Below are positions 25,344 to 33,724 of a stretch of 64,000 nt of DNA, one piece after another. The number at the start of each line of letters is the position of its first letter. The first letter of the stretch is position 1. Origin of the DNA: Streptomyces omiyaensis. Its GTDB lineage: Bacteria > Actinomycetota > Actinomycetes > Streptomycetales > Streptomycetaceae. The stretch lies in NCBI RefSeq assembly GCF_014650895.1, contig NZ_BMVV01000013.1:125097-189096 (forward strand). The letters are read 5' to 3'. Made by a program: the position numbers and the translations under genes. Below the pieces are notes generated by a model. That model saw only the letters and a list, made by a program, of their open reading frames with translations, searched no databases and was not told where the DNA came from.

Positions 25344-25417
25344 GTGCACCCCTGCCAGCGCTCGACACCCGGTCCGCCCAGTCTCGCCGCTCCGCCGCCG
25401 CCTGTCGCGCGCTGCGG

Positions 25418-26998
25418 TCAGCGCGCGGCGGGCGGCAGGAGGAGCAGTCCGGTGCCGAGGGAGCGTTCGCCGGTGGCGTCGGAGGGGCGGTTGACGACGC
25501 CGGTTCTCGTGGCGAGGACGCTCGAACCGCCGCCGTCGAGGTTGAGCGCGTCGCGCGCGCCGAGGGCCCGCATCAGGCGGGCGGCGCCGTCGATGCTCAG
25601 CCCCTCGCTGACGCCCGGCCGGCGCCCGTCGGCGACGACGAGCAGCAGCCGGCCCGCGGCGTCCACGCCGATCATGGACCGGGGGTTGGCGCGGACGGTC
25701 CACTCGTAGGTGAAGGTCGGGTCGGCCCCCTCGCGGACGATGCCGTCGGCGACCGCGTTCACCGCCACCCGGCTGCCCCGGACCAGGGCCGGGCCCACCT
25801 GGAGGATCGTCGTGTCCGGGCCGAGCGGGACCACCCGGCCCGCGCCGTCGCGCACCTGCTCGTCGAAGACGAGCGTCGCGCCCGCCTTCGCGGTGCGCAG
25901 CAGCCAGGCGGCGCTGTCGCCGGTCGCCTGGAGCGTCGAGCCGCCGCGCGGGACGGCCGCGCCCCGGGTGGAGCGGACGGCCGTCACGCGGCCCTGCGCG
26001 TCGAGGACGGCCTCCGCGCCGGGACCGGCCGGGGGAGCGCCCCACTCGGGCGTGAAGCGGACGAGCTCGCTGGCGTCGGTGCACTTCACGTCGTGCTGCG
26101 GCCGCTGGGTCGGCAGGTCGCCGCCGACGCCGCCGCAGTTCCAGATCTCGCCGGGCATCCGGTTGACCCCGTCGACCTCCACCGTCTCCCCGGCGGCCGT
26201 GACCGTGACCCGCGCCGTGAAGGTGTCGACGGCGACGGCACGGCCCCCGCCCTCCATGCGGATGCCGGCCCGGCCCTGGGTGGCGGAGCCGAGGAGCCGG
26301 CCGTTCCGCACGTAGAGGCCGCCGGGCGCGTTGTTGTAGAACCACTGGGCGTTGATCCCGGCCACGGCGCCGGCGGAGCCCATCAGGGCGGTCAGCTTCT
26401 CGGTGCCGTACAGCGTCGGGCCGTGACCGGCCTCCAGGCGCCCGCCGAAGGCGGTGAGGTCGACCTTCAGCACGTGCACCCGCTGCGGGGCGTCCTCGTC
26501 GGAGCCGTCCTGCGCCGTGTAGCGGGTGCGGGCGGTGAACCCGGCCGCCTTGAGCCGGTCGGCGAGCGCGACCGCCCCGGCCTCGTCCGCGTACCGCCCG
26601 GTCCGCACCGTCCAGCCGAGCGTCCCCGGCCGCAGGTCGGCGAAGGCCGGGGTGGTGACCTGCTCGACGCGCGGCTCGAAGCCCTTCTCGCGCAGCGCCG
26701 TCGCGATCCGCAGCGCGGTCTCGCGCGGCCCGAGCGCGAGCGGGGCGCCGGCCGGGGAGCCGTCGGGGGTCTGCGGCAGGGAGACCTGGACGGTCCAGAC
26801 GTCGTCGGTGCCCCGGCGCCCGTACGTGAGCGTGGTGAGCGTCACGCCCGGTGCCGGGGTGCCGGTGACGCGGGCGGCTCCGTGCACGGCGTGCCGCGTC
26901 GCGACGGCCGGACCGGGCGCACGGGCCTCGGCGAGGGGCGCGGCGGCGGTCGTGAGGACCACCGCGGCCGCGAGGAGGGAGAGGGATCTGCGCTGCAC
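25418..26998 (-). CDS. Secreted phosphodiester-glycosidase-type (NAGPA) protein with SPOR-like repeats
   Basis: 526 residues. A signal peptide (RRSLSLLAAAVVLTTAAAP) is followed by two segments resembling SPOR peptidoglycan-binding units, best seen at WTVRTGRYADEAGAVALADRLKAAG-like sequence. The C-terminal half has GAVAGINAQWFYNN, RNGRLLG, RSMIGVDAAGRLLLVVADGR and DALNLDGGGSSVLA, the NAGPA domain pattern (the DGGGSS motif is diagnostic). Such proteins remove capping sugars or hydrolyse phosphodiesters on cell-wall glycopolymers. GTG 26998 follows AAGGA. Confidence 0.82.
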   Translation of the reverse strand: MQRRSLSLLAAAVVLTTAAAPLAEARAPGPAVATRHAVHGAARVTGTPAPGVTLTTLTYGRRGTDDVWTVQVSLPQTPDGSPAGAPLALGPRETALRIATALREKGFEPRVEQVTTPAFADLRPGTLGWTVRTGRYADEAGAVALADRLKAAGFTARTRYTAQDGSDEDAPQRVHVLKVDLTAFGGRLEAGHGPTLYGTEKLTALMGSAGAVAGINAQWFYNNAPGGLYVRNGRLLGSATQGRAGIRMEGGGRAVAVDTFTARVTVTAAGETVEVDGVNRMPGEIWNCGGVGGDLPTQRPQHDVKCTDASELVRFTPEWGAPPAGPGAEAVLDAQGRVTAVRSTRGAAVPRGGSTLQATGDSAAWLLRTAKAGATLVFDEQVRDGAGRVVPLGPDTTILQVGPALVRGSRVAVNAVADGIVREGADPTFTYEWTVRANPRSMIGVDAAGRLLLVVADGRRPGVSEGLSIDGAARLMRALGARDALNLDGGGSSVLATRTGVVNRPSDATGERSLGTGLLLLPPAAR

Positions 26999-27112
26999 GG
27001 GAGTCCTTCGACGGTGGGAATACGGATGGATGATAAGAGAAGAGCAGACGTCAGCCGACGCCGGGTGAAGGGGAGTTGGCCGCGTGCTGTGAAGTGGGGA
27101 AAGGTCCGGTTC

Positions 27113-27172
27113 GTCCGTCCCGCCGTCCGGGTCGCCCGCTCCGCCGTCCGGGTCGCCCGCCCCGCTATCCTT
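27113..27172. repeat. Three 20-21-bp imperfect direct repeats
   Basis: Units close to GTCGCCCGCTCCGCCGTCCGG are repeated about three times in the intergenic region ahead of the HD-domain gene. They end at the TATCCT box that probably drives that gene. Confidence 0.6.
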
Positions 27173-27177
27173 CCGGC

Positions 27178-27774
27178 GTGGAGATCCCCTCATATGACGA
27201 AATCCGGGCGCTGCACCGGAAGCACGCCCCCAGCGACGCCGCCTTCGAACTCGTCTTCACCCACTGCGAGATCGTCGCCGCCATCGCCGACCAGCTGCTC
27301 GCCCGCTCCGGCCGGGGCGCCGACGCGGAGCTGGTCCGCGCCGGCTGCCTGCTCCACGACATCGGCGTCTACCGCCTGTACGACGCCGACGGGCGCATCG
27401 ACGGCGGCGCCTACGTCACCCACGGCCTCCTCGGCCACCGGCTGCTCGCGGAGGAGGGCCTCCCCGAGACCCTCTGCCGCTTCTGCTCCTGCCACACCGG
27501 TGTGGGCCTGACCCGGGAGGACGTCCTCGCCCAGGGCCTGCCGATCCCGCCCGCGGACTACGTGCCCGTCACGCCCGAGGAGCGGATGGTCATGTACGCC
27601 GACAAGTTCCACAGCAAGAGCACCCCGCCCCGCTTCGTCTCCCCGGACAGCTTCGAGACGCGCATCGCCCGCTTCGGCCAGGAGAAGGTCACCGTCTTCC
27701 AGGCCCTGCGGCGGCTCTACGGCGACCCCGAGCTGGACGCCCTGGCCGCCGCCCACGGCCACGCCGTGACCTGA
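27178..27774 (+). CDS. HD-domain phosphohydrolase-like protein
   Basis: 198 residues. The HD pattern is complete: ELVFTHCEIVAAIADQL (first His), AGCLLHDIGVYRL (HD pair), VTHGLLGHRLLAEEG (further His residues) and MVMYADKFHSK (last Asp). The family hydrolyses phosphate esters or nucleotides; the substrate is unknown. No signal or membrane segment. GTG 27178 has no ribosome site, but TATCCT (27166-27171) ends 6 bases before it, so the transcript is probably leaderless. Confidence 0.85.
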   Translation: MEIPSYDEIRALHRKHAPSDAAFELVFTHCEIVAAIADQLLARSGRGADAELVRAGCLLHDIGVYRLYDADGRIDGGAYVTHGLLGHRLLAEEGLPETLCRFCSCHTGVGLTREDVLAQGLPIPPADYVPVTPEERMVMYADKFHSKSTPPRFVSPDSFETRIARFGQEKVTVFQALRRLYGDPELDALAAAHGHAVT

Positions 27775-27776
27775 GG

Positions 27777-27790
27777 CGCCCCGCGGGGCG
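27777..27790. terminator. Short palindrome between convergent genes
   Basis: CGCCCC-GC-GGGGCG lies just after the HD gene stop codon. The two-base centre makes it a weak hairpin; it may help end both transcripts. Confidence 0.35.
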
Positions 27791-27826
27791 AGGGGACGAG
27801 GGGCCAGGGCCGGGGAGGCGCGGGCT

Positions 27827-28492
27827 TCAGCTGGTGACCACGACGATCGTGGCCACCGACACGGCCGCCATCGCCGCCTGCATGTTCCGGATCGCCTCCC
27901 GCACGCCCTCGGCCGCCCACCGGCCCTCCGCCAGCTTCTCCAGGCGGGCGGCGATCTCCTTCCGGGGCTCCTCGGGGAACGCGAGCCGGTGCAGCTTCGC
28001 CCCGTGCACCAGGGCGATCAGCCCGGCCGTCCGCTCGTCCGGGGCCGCGCCGCCGAGGACCACGGACCGCAGCCGCTCCCGCAGCTCCCTCTCGACGGAA
28101 CCGTCCGCCTCCGGATAGCGCCGCACCGGGAACAGGCCCAGCACCCGCCGCTTCTCCTCCACGACCAGGCCCCGCTCGCAGAGCCGCTCCACCGTCGCGG
28201 CCGGCGCCTTCGCCTGGTCCTTCGTCAGCCAGTCGGTCACCTTCGGCGCCTTGCTCCGGCGCCCCGCCCAGGCCTCGAGCTGCGCCAGGCGCCCGTCGAG
28301 CAGCGGCTCCCCGGTGGGGGTCGCGTCCGTGACGGCGAGCCGCCCGTCGGCGACCGACACCCGTCCGGCGAGCGCCAGCTCCAGCAGGATCCCGCCCGCG
28401 ACCGCCCACGAGGCCGCCTGCCGCTCCTTGGCCTCCCCGGACTCGTCGTCCAGCGACAGCAGGGTGATCTCCTCGGCGAGCGTGATCGTCAT
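27827..28492 (-). CDS. GPP34 (Golgi phosphoprotein 3-like) domain protein
   Basis: 221 residues. LAEEITLLSLDDESGE at the start, AVAGGILLELALAGRVSV next, and RLRSVVLGGAAPDERTAGLIALVHGAKLHRL match the GPP34 domain, known in eukaryotes as a phosphoinositide-binding Golgi protein and common in streptomycetes, where its role is unclear (membrane lipid binding is likely). The C-terminus is hydrophobic (AMAAVSVATIVVV) and could touch the membrane. GGAAGGA precedes the ATG at 28492. Confidence 0.85.
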   Translation of the reverse strand: MTITLAEEITLLSLDDESGEAKERQAASWAVAGGILLELALAGRVSVADGRLAVTDATPTGEPLLDGRLAQLEAWAGRRSKAPKVTDWLTKDQAKAPAATVERLCERGLVVEEKRRVLGLFPVRRYPEADGSVERELRERLRSVVLGGAAPDERTAGLIALVHGAKLHRLAFPEEPRKEIAARLEKLAEGRWAAEGVREAIRNMQAAMAAVSVATIVVVTS

Positions 28493-28673
28493 CGGCGTCC
28501 TTCCCGGTGGCGGCGGCCGGACGGGTTCCCGGCGGCTCTGCCCGTGAGGACGGTGTGACGGCCCGTCCGGTTCCCCCGGAGCCGTCCGCACGGGGCCGTA
28601 CGGAGCCGTCCGCACGGGGCCCTACGGGGCCGGCCGGCGGGCCGTTGTCAGTGGCGGCTGGCACGCTGGGGCC

Positions 28674-29003
28674 ATGGACAGGCAGAGCGACAGTCCCGGG
28701 GACGGGGGGAAGGGCGGCGGCATGGGCGGGGACCGTGACGAGGAGCTGCTGCGGGGCCGGGTCTACGGCCAGGACCACGACGACCCGAGCCCCGGACCGC
28801 GCCCCGGGCGGGCCTACGCGGAGCTGGTCGGCGGACCCCTCGACGGTCTGCTGCTCGACGTCACCGACTGGACCGGCGAGGAGATAAGCGCCGGCGCCGT
28901 CCTGGAGACCGAGCTGAGCCGCTACGGCTCCGGGGGCAAGGCGGTGTACGGCCCGCGGACCGGCGACCCGGCGCGGTTCGACTGGTCCGGCGACACCCGC
29001 TGA
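28674..29003 (+). CDS. Conserved hypothetical protein
   Basis: 109 residues, with no recognised domain. The first 45 residues are charged and Gly-rich. The rest (YAELVGGPLDGLLLDVTDWT and LSRYGSGGKAVYGP) looks compact and resembles small cytoplasmic proteins of unknown role common in streptomycetes. The ATG at 28674 has no ribosome site; a CACGCT box ends 6 bases before it. Upstream (28493-28673) I see only GC-rich sequence with short direct repeats. Confidence 0.6.
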   Translation: MDRQSDSPGDGGKGGGMGGDRDEELLRGRVYGQDHDDPSPGPRPGRAYAELVGGPLDGLLLDVTDWTGEEISAGAVLETELSRYGSGGKAVYGPRTGDPARFDWSGDTR

Positions 29004-29056
29004 CCGCCCCGGGCGACGGCGGGCGGGCGCGAAGAGGAGCGGGCGGGCACGAAAAA

Positions 29057-29075
29057 GGCGGGAACACCTCCCGCC
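29057..29075 (+). terminator. Small hairpin
   Basis: GGCGGGA pairs with TCCCGCC around ACACC, 54 bases after the preceding stop codon and just before the helR promoter region. Confidence 0.45.
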
Positions 29076-29085
29076 ATGTTCAAGG

Positions 29086-29120
29086 TATAGCGCAAGGGGG
29101 GCCTTGCGGCAAGGCCCCCC
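29086..29120 (+). promoter_or_regulatory. Rifamycin-associated element (RAE) with overlapping promoter
   Basis: GGGGGGCCTTGC (29096-29107) and its exact complement GCAAGGCCCCCC (29109-29120) flank a single G, a 25-bp perfect palindrome. The core matches the element described upstream of rifamycin-response genes in actinomycetes, including helR. A TATAGC box (29086-29091) places the transcription start inside the palindrome. The helR start codon is 56 bases downstream. Confidence 0.85.
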
Positions 29121-29176
29121 ACATGCCGCACAATCGCACATCTACCCCCGTCACCTGCTGAAACGAGATTGCGCGC

Positions 29177-31342
29177 GTGCCCATGCCTCCGCGGACCACC
29201 GGCCCCTTCCAGCTTCCCGAGCGTCTCGCCGCCAAGGCCGCCCCGGCGCTGATCGCCGACGACGAGAGGCACTTCGCCGCCGTCGAGGAGAGCCTCGAAC
29301 AGGCCGTCGCCGAACTCTCCGACCGGCTCGCCGGCGTCCTGCGCGCGCCCGGCGGCGCGGGCCGCGAGGCGATGGAGCGCGACCTGGAGGTCCACCGGCT
29401 CTCCGGGCGGCTGCGCGCCCTGCGCCGCTTCGGCCTCGACCTCTGTCTCGGCCGGATCGTCTCCGCCGACGGCTCCGAGCCGCTCTACATCGGACGGCTC
29501 GGCCTCACCGACGGCGACGGGAACCGCCTGCTCGTCGACTGGCGCTCGCCCGCCGCCGAACCCTTCTTCGCCGCCACCCACGCCCACCCGATGGACCTCG
29601 CCAGCCGCCGCCGCTACCGCTGGAACGGCGGCCGCATCACCGACTACTGGGACGAGGTCTTCACGGAGGGCGGCCTGGACGCCCACGCGGCCCTCGACGA
29701 CCAGTCCGCCTTCATCGCCAGCCTCGGCACCAACCGCTCCGAGCGGATGCGCGACGTCCTCTCCACCATCCAGGCCGACCAGGACGCCATCGTCCGGGCC
29801 GGCTCGCGCGGCGCCCTCGTCGTCGACGGCGGCCCCGGCACCGGCAAGACCGTCGTCGCCCTCCACCGGGCCGCCTACCTGCTCTACTCCGACCCCCGGC
29901 TCGGCCACCGCCGCGGCGGCGTCCTCTTCGTCGGCCCCCACCAGCCCTACCTGGCCTACGTCTCCGACGTGCTGCCCAGCCTCGGCGAGGAGGGCGTCCG
30001 CACCTGCACCGTCCGCGACCTCGTCGCCGAAGGGGCGACGGCGGGACCCGAGAAGGACCCGGAGGTCGCCCGGCTCAAGTCCTCCGCCGCCCTGGTCCGG
30101 GGCATCGAGAAGGCCGTCCGCTTCTACGAGGAGCCGCCGGCGGAGACGACCCGCGTCACCACCGACTGGGGCGACCTGACGGTCACCGCGGAGGACTGGG
30201 CGGAGGCCTTCGACGCCCCCGGTCCCAGCACCCCGCACAACGAGGCCCGGGAACTGATCTGGGAGGAGCTCGTCACCCTCCTCAAGGAGAAGGCCGGCGA
30301 CCAGGTCCCCGACGTCCTCTTCGAGCGGGCCCTGCGCCACGACCGGGAGCTGGTCGGCACCCTCGAACGGGCCTGGCCCATGCTGGAGCCCACCGACCTC
30401 GTCGGCGACCTGTGGACCGTCCCCGCCTATCTGCGCCTGTGCGCCCCCTGGCTCGACCGGGAGGAGGTGCGCGCCCTCCAGCGCGCCGACGCCCAGGCCT
30501 GGACCGAGTCCGACCTGCCCTTCCTCGACGCGGCCCGGCAGCGCCTCGGCGACCCCCGGGCCGCCGCCCGCACGCGCCGGGAGAAGGCCACCCTCGCCGC
30601 CCGCAAGGAGCGGATGGCCGGCGTCATCGACACCATCGTGCGCTCCGACGACGACGGCGAGGGCGCCGTCACCATGCTGCTCGGCAAGGACCTCCAGGAC
30701 AGCCTCGTCGACGGCGGCGGTCTGCCCGCCGCCGCCACCGACCCGCTGGCCGGCCCCTTCGCCCACGTCGTCGTCGACGAGGCGCAGGAGCTCACCGACG
30801 CCGAATGGCAGATGCTGCTGCTGCGCTGCCCGTCCCGCAGCTTCACCATCGTCGGCGACCGCGCCCAGGCGCGGCACGGCTTCACCGAGACCTGGCGCGA
30901 GCGCCTGGAGCGGATCGGCCTCTACCGCGTCGAGATGGCGTCCCTGAGCATCAACTACCGGACCCCCGAGGAGGTCATGACCGAGGCCGCGCCGGTCATC
31001 CGCGCCGCCCTCCCGGACGCCAACGTGCCGACCTCGGTCCGGGCGAGCGGCCTGCCCGTGGTCCACGGCCCCGCCGACGACCTGGACGCCGTCCTCGACG
31101 ACTGGCTGGCCGGTCACGCCGACGGCGTGGCCTGCGTCATCGCCGCCGGGGGACACCTTCCCCCGCTCGGCGACCGCCCCCGGGTCAGGGCGCTCACCCC
31201 GAGCCTCTCCAAGGGCCTGGAGTTCGACCTCGTCGTCCTCCTCGACCCGGAGCGGTTCGGCGAGGGCATCGAGGGCGCGGTCGACCGCTACGTGGCGATG
31301 ACCCGCGCCACCCAGCGGCTCGTCGTCCTCACCACCGGCTGA
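29177..31342 (+). CDS. helR: HelR/HelD-type RNA polymerase-recycling ATPase
   Basis: 721 residues. It has a UvrD-like helicase core: GGPGTGKTVVALHRAAYLLY (Walker A, 218-225), FAHVVVDEAQELTDAEWQMLL (Walker B), FTIVGDRAQARHG and YVAMTRATQRLVVL (motif VI). The N-terminal part has the HelD coiled-coil and DWRSPAAEPFF signature. HelD-family proteins pull stalled RNA polymerase off DNA; HelR of streptomycetes also removes rifamycin from polymerase and gives resistance. Starts at GTG 29177 or ATG 29183 are both possible. The RAE palindrome just upstream supports rifamycin-responsive control. Confidence 0.9.
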   Translation: MPMPPRTTGPFQLPERLAAKAAPALIADDERHFAAVEESLEQAVAELSDRLAGVLRAPGGAGREAMERDLEVHRLSGRLRALRRFGLDLCLGRIVSADGSEPLYIGRLGLTDGDGNRLLVDWRSPAAEPFFAATHAHPMDLASRRRYRWNGGRITDYWDEVFTEGGLDAHAALDDQSAFIASLGTNRSERMRDVLSTIQADQDAIVRAGSRGALVVDGGPGTGKTVVALHRAAYLLYSDPRLGHRRGGVLFVGPHQPYLAYVSDVLPSLGEEGVRTCTVRDLVAEGATAGPEKDPEVARLKSSAALVRGIEKAVRFYEEPPAETTRVTTDWGDLTVTAEDWAEAFDAPGPSTPHNEARELIWEELVTLLKEKAGDQVPDVLFERALRHDRELVGTLERAWPMLEPTDLVGDLWTVPAYLRLCAPWLDREEVRALQRADAQAWTESDLPFLDAARQRLGDPRAAARTRREKATLAARKERMAGVIDTIVRSDDDGEGAVTMLLGKDLQDSLVDGGGLPAAATDPLAGPFAHVVVDEAQELTDAEWQMLLLRCPSRSFTIVGDRAQARHGFTETWRERLERIGLYRVEMASLSINYRTPEEVMTEAAPVIRAALPDANVPTSVRASGLPVVHGPADDLDAVLDDWLAGHADGVACVIAAGGHLPPLGDRPRVRALTPSLSKGLEFDLVVLLDPERFGEGIEGAVDRYVAMTRATQRLVVLTTG

Positions 31343-31358
31343 CCGGCGGGCCGGACGC

Positions 31359-32759
31359 TCAGGACGGCAGCCCGCCCCGCGCGATCACGTCCGCGTACCA
31401 GCGGGCACTGTCCTTGAGCGTCCGCCGCTGGCTCGCGAAGTCGACGTGCACGATCCCGAACCGCTTGCTGTAGCCGAACGCCCACTCGAAGTTGTCCAGG
31501 AGCGACCAGAGGAAGTACCCCCGCACGTCGGCCCCGTCCTCGACGGCCCGCCGCACCGCCGCCAAGTGCCCGTGCAGGTAGGCGACCCGCTCCGGGTCGC
31601 GCACCTGCCCGGACGGGTCCGCGTAGTCGTCGTACGCGGCCCCGTTCTCGGTGATGACCAGGGGGACGCCCGGCAGCTCGTCGCGCAGCCGCGTCAGCAG
31701 CTCGTACAGCCCGTCCGCGTCCACCGGCCAGTCCATCGCCGTCCGGGGCCCCGGCGCGGGCAGGAAGCGCACGTGCCGCTCGGCGCCCGCCCACGGCGAC
31801 GGGGACTCCGAGGAGCCCGCCGCGACGACGGTGGGGGAGTAGTAGTTCAGCCCGAGGGAGTCGATCGGCGCCGCGATCGCCGCCAGGTCCCCGTCCCGCA
31901 CGAAGTCCCAGTCGGTCACGCCGGAGGTGTCCCGGACCAGGTCCTCCGGCAGACGGCCCCGGAAGACCGGGTCCAGGAAGATCCGGTTGGCCACCGCGTC
32001 GATCCGGCGGGCCGCGTCCCGGTCCTCCGCCGACTCCGTCAGCGCCCGCACCACGTGCAGGTTGAGGGTCAGCGAGACCTCGGTCCCGGCCGGCAGCGCC
32101 TCCCGGAGCGCGCCCACCGCCCAGCCGTGCGCCAGGTTCAGGTGGTGGGCGGCGCGCAGCGCGTCCGCGTCGTCGGTCCGGCCCGGCGCGTGCACCCCGT
32201 TGCCGTACCCGAGGAAGGCGGCGCACCACGGCTCGTTCAGCGTGGTCCAGGTCGCGACCCGGTCGCCGAGCCCGTCCGCCACGATCCCGGCGTACTCGGC
32301 GAACCGCGCGGCCGTCTCCCGGCGCGGCCAGCCGCCCGCGTCCTCCAGCTCCTGCGGCAGGTCCCAGTGGTACAGCGTCGCGACCGGCCGGATGCCGGCC
32401 TCCCGCAGCTCGTCGCAGAGCCGGCGGTAGAAGTCCAGGCCCTTCTGGAGCGCCGGTCCGCGCCCGGTGGGCTGGACCCGCGGCCAGGCGACGGAGAAGC
32501 GGTAGTCCGTGACCCCCAGTTCGCGCATGAGGGCCACGTCCTCGCGGACCCGGTGGTAGTGGTCGGCGGCGATGTCGCCGGTGTCGCCGTTGCGGACCTT
32601 GCCCGGCGTCCGGCTGAAGGTGTCCCAGATGGACGGCGTCCGGCCGTCCTCCGTGGCCGCGCCCTCGATCTGGTACGCGGCGGTGGCGGTGCCCCAGCGG
32701 AAACCCTGCGGGAAGCGGAGCGTCGCGGGGGAGTCGGGGCGTGCGTCGACAGCGGTCAT
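31359..32759 (-). CDS. GH1 beta-glucosidase
   Basis: 466 residues. FPQGFRWGTATAAYQIEGA opens the TIM barrel. The acid/base Glu176 is in TTLNEPW and the nucleophile Glu371 in VITENGA. YFLWSLLDNFEWAFGYSKRFG is the conserved C-terminal GH1 block. There is no signal peptide, so it acts in the cytoplasm on imported oligosaccharides. It is the last gene of an operon with two permeases and a sugar-binding lipoprotein, the arrangement of cebEFG-bglC in streptomycetes. It is convergent with helR, 16 bases apart. Confidence 0.93.
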   Translation of the reverse strand: MTAVDARPDSPATLRFPQGFRWGTATAAYQIEGAATEDGRTPSIWDTFSRTPGKVRNGDTGDIAADHYHRVREDVALMRELGVTDYRFSVAWPRVQPTGRGPALQKGLDFYRRLCDELREAGIRPVATLYHWDLPQELEDAGGWPRRETAARFAEYAGIVADGLGDRVATWTTLNEPWCAAFLGYGNGVHAPGRTDDADALRAAHHLNLAHGWAVGALREALPAGTEVSLTLNLHVVRALTESAEDRDAARRIDAVANRIFLDPVFRGRLPEDLVRDTSGVTDWDFVRDGDLAAIAAPIDSLGLNYYSPTVVAAGSSESPSPWAGAERHVRFLPAPGPRTAMDWPVDADGLYELLTRLRDELPGVPLVITENGAAYDDYADPSGQVRDPERVAYLHGHLAAVRRAVEDGADVRGYFLWSLLDNFEWAFGYSKRFGIVHVDFASQRRTLKDSARWYADVIARGGLPS

Positions 32760-32809
32760 GGGGAGGAGACTCCAAGGAGAGGGGACGGGTGGGGGAGGGG
32801 GGACGGGGC

Positions 32810-33724
32810 TCAGCCCTTGACCGCGCCCTGCATGATGCCGCCGACGATCTGCCGGCCCAGCAGGCCGAAGACCAGCAGCACGGGCAGGGTGCCCAGCAGG
32901 GTGCCCGCCATGATCACCGACTGGTCGTGGACGTAGCCGCCGCCGAGCTGACGGAGCGCCACCTGGACGGTCGGTTCCTGCGAGGAGAGTGCCACGATCG
33001 GCCAGAAGAAGTCGTTCCACGCGGCCATGAAGGTGAGCAGGCCGAGGACGGCCATACCCGGACGGGCGATCGGTACGACGATCGACCAGAAGATCCGGGC
33101 GGTGGAGGCGCCGTCCACCCGGGCCGCCTCGATCAGCTCGTCCGGCAGCGACTGCACCAGGTACTGGCGCATGAAGAAGACGCCGAAGGCGGAGACCAGG
33201 CCGGGGAGGATCACCGACTGGAGCTGGTTCACCCACTGGAGCTCGGCGATCAGCATGAAGAGCGGGATGACGCCGAGCTGCGGCGGGATCATCATCGTGC
33301 CGACGGTGATCGCGAGCAGCGCGCCCCGGCCCCGGAAGCGGAGCTTGGCGAAGGCGAAGCCGGCCAGGGTGCAGCACAGCACGGTGCCGACGGTGATCGA
33401 GCCGGAGACGATGAGGGAGTTCAGCAGCGCCTTGCCGATGTCGGCCTCGGCGAGGACGGCCTCGAAGTTCCGGATCAGGTGGGGGCCCGGCACGAGCGAC
33501 GGCGGCACCTGGGCGAGGTCGGCGTTGGTGCGGCTGGCCGCGACGATGGTCCAGTAGAAGGGGAAGGCGGAGACCAGCACCGCCAGGATCAGCACGGCGT
33601 ACGCGAGCGGGCCGGCCTTCAGGGTCCGTCCGGCGCCCGAGCGGCGCCGGCGGCCCGGTCCCGGGGGACCGGCGGCGGGGGCCGGCGCGGGCGGTGCGGC
33701 GGGCGGGTCGGCGAGCGCGGTCAT
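32810..33724 (-). CDS. Sugar ABC transporter permease (MalG/CebG type)
   Basis: 304 residues with six hydrophobic helices after a Pro/Ala-rich start. The EAARVDGASTARIFWSIVVPIARP stretch is the EAA loop that contacts the ATPase. MMIPPQLGVIPLFMLI and TFMAAWNDFFWPIVAL are typical of the MalG branch. Its ATG overlaps the stop of the upstream permease (ATGA, 33721-33724), so translation is coupled. No ATPase gene accompanies it; a shared MsiK-type ATPase is expected. Confidence 0.92.
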   Translation of the reverse strand: MTALADPPAAPPAPAPAAGPPGPGRRRRSGAGRTLKAGPLAYAVLILAVLVSAFPFYWTIVAASRTNADLAQVPPSLVPGPHLIRNFEAVLAEADIGKALLNSLIVSGSITVGTVLCCTLAGFAFAKLRFRGRGALLAITVGTMMIPPQLGVIPLFMLIAELQWVNQLQSVILPGLVSAFGVFFMRQYLVQSLPDELIEAARVDGASTARIFWSIVVPIARPGMAVLGLLTFMAAWNDFFWPIVALSSQEPTVQVALRQLGGGYVHDQSVIMAGTLLGTLPVLLVFGLLGRQIVGGIMQGAVKG

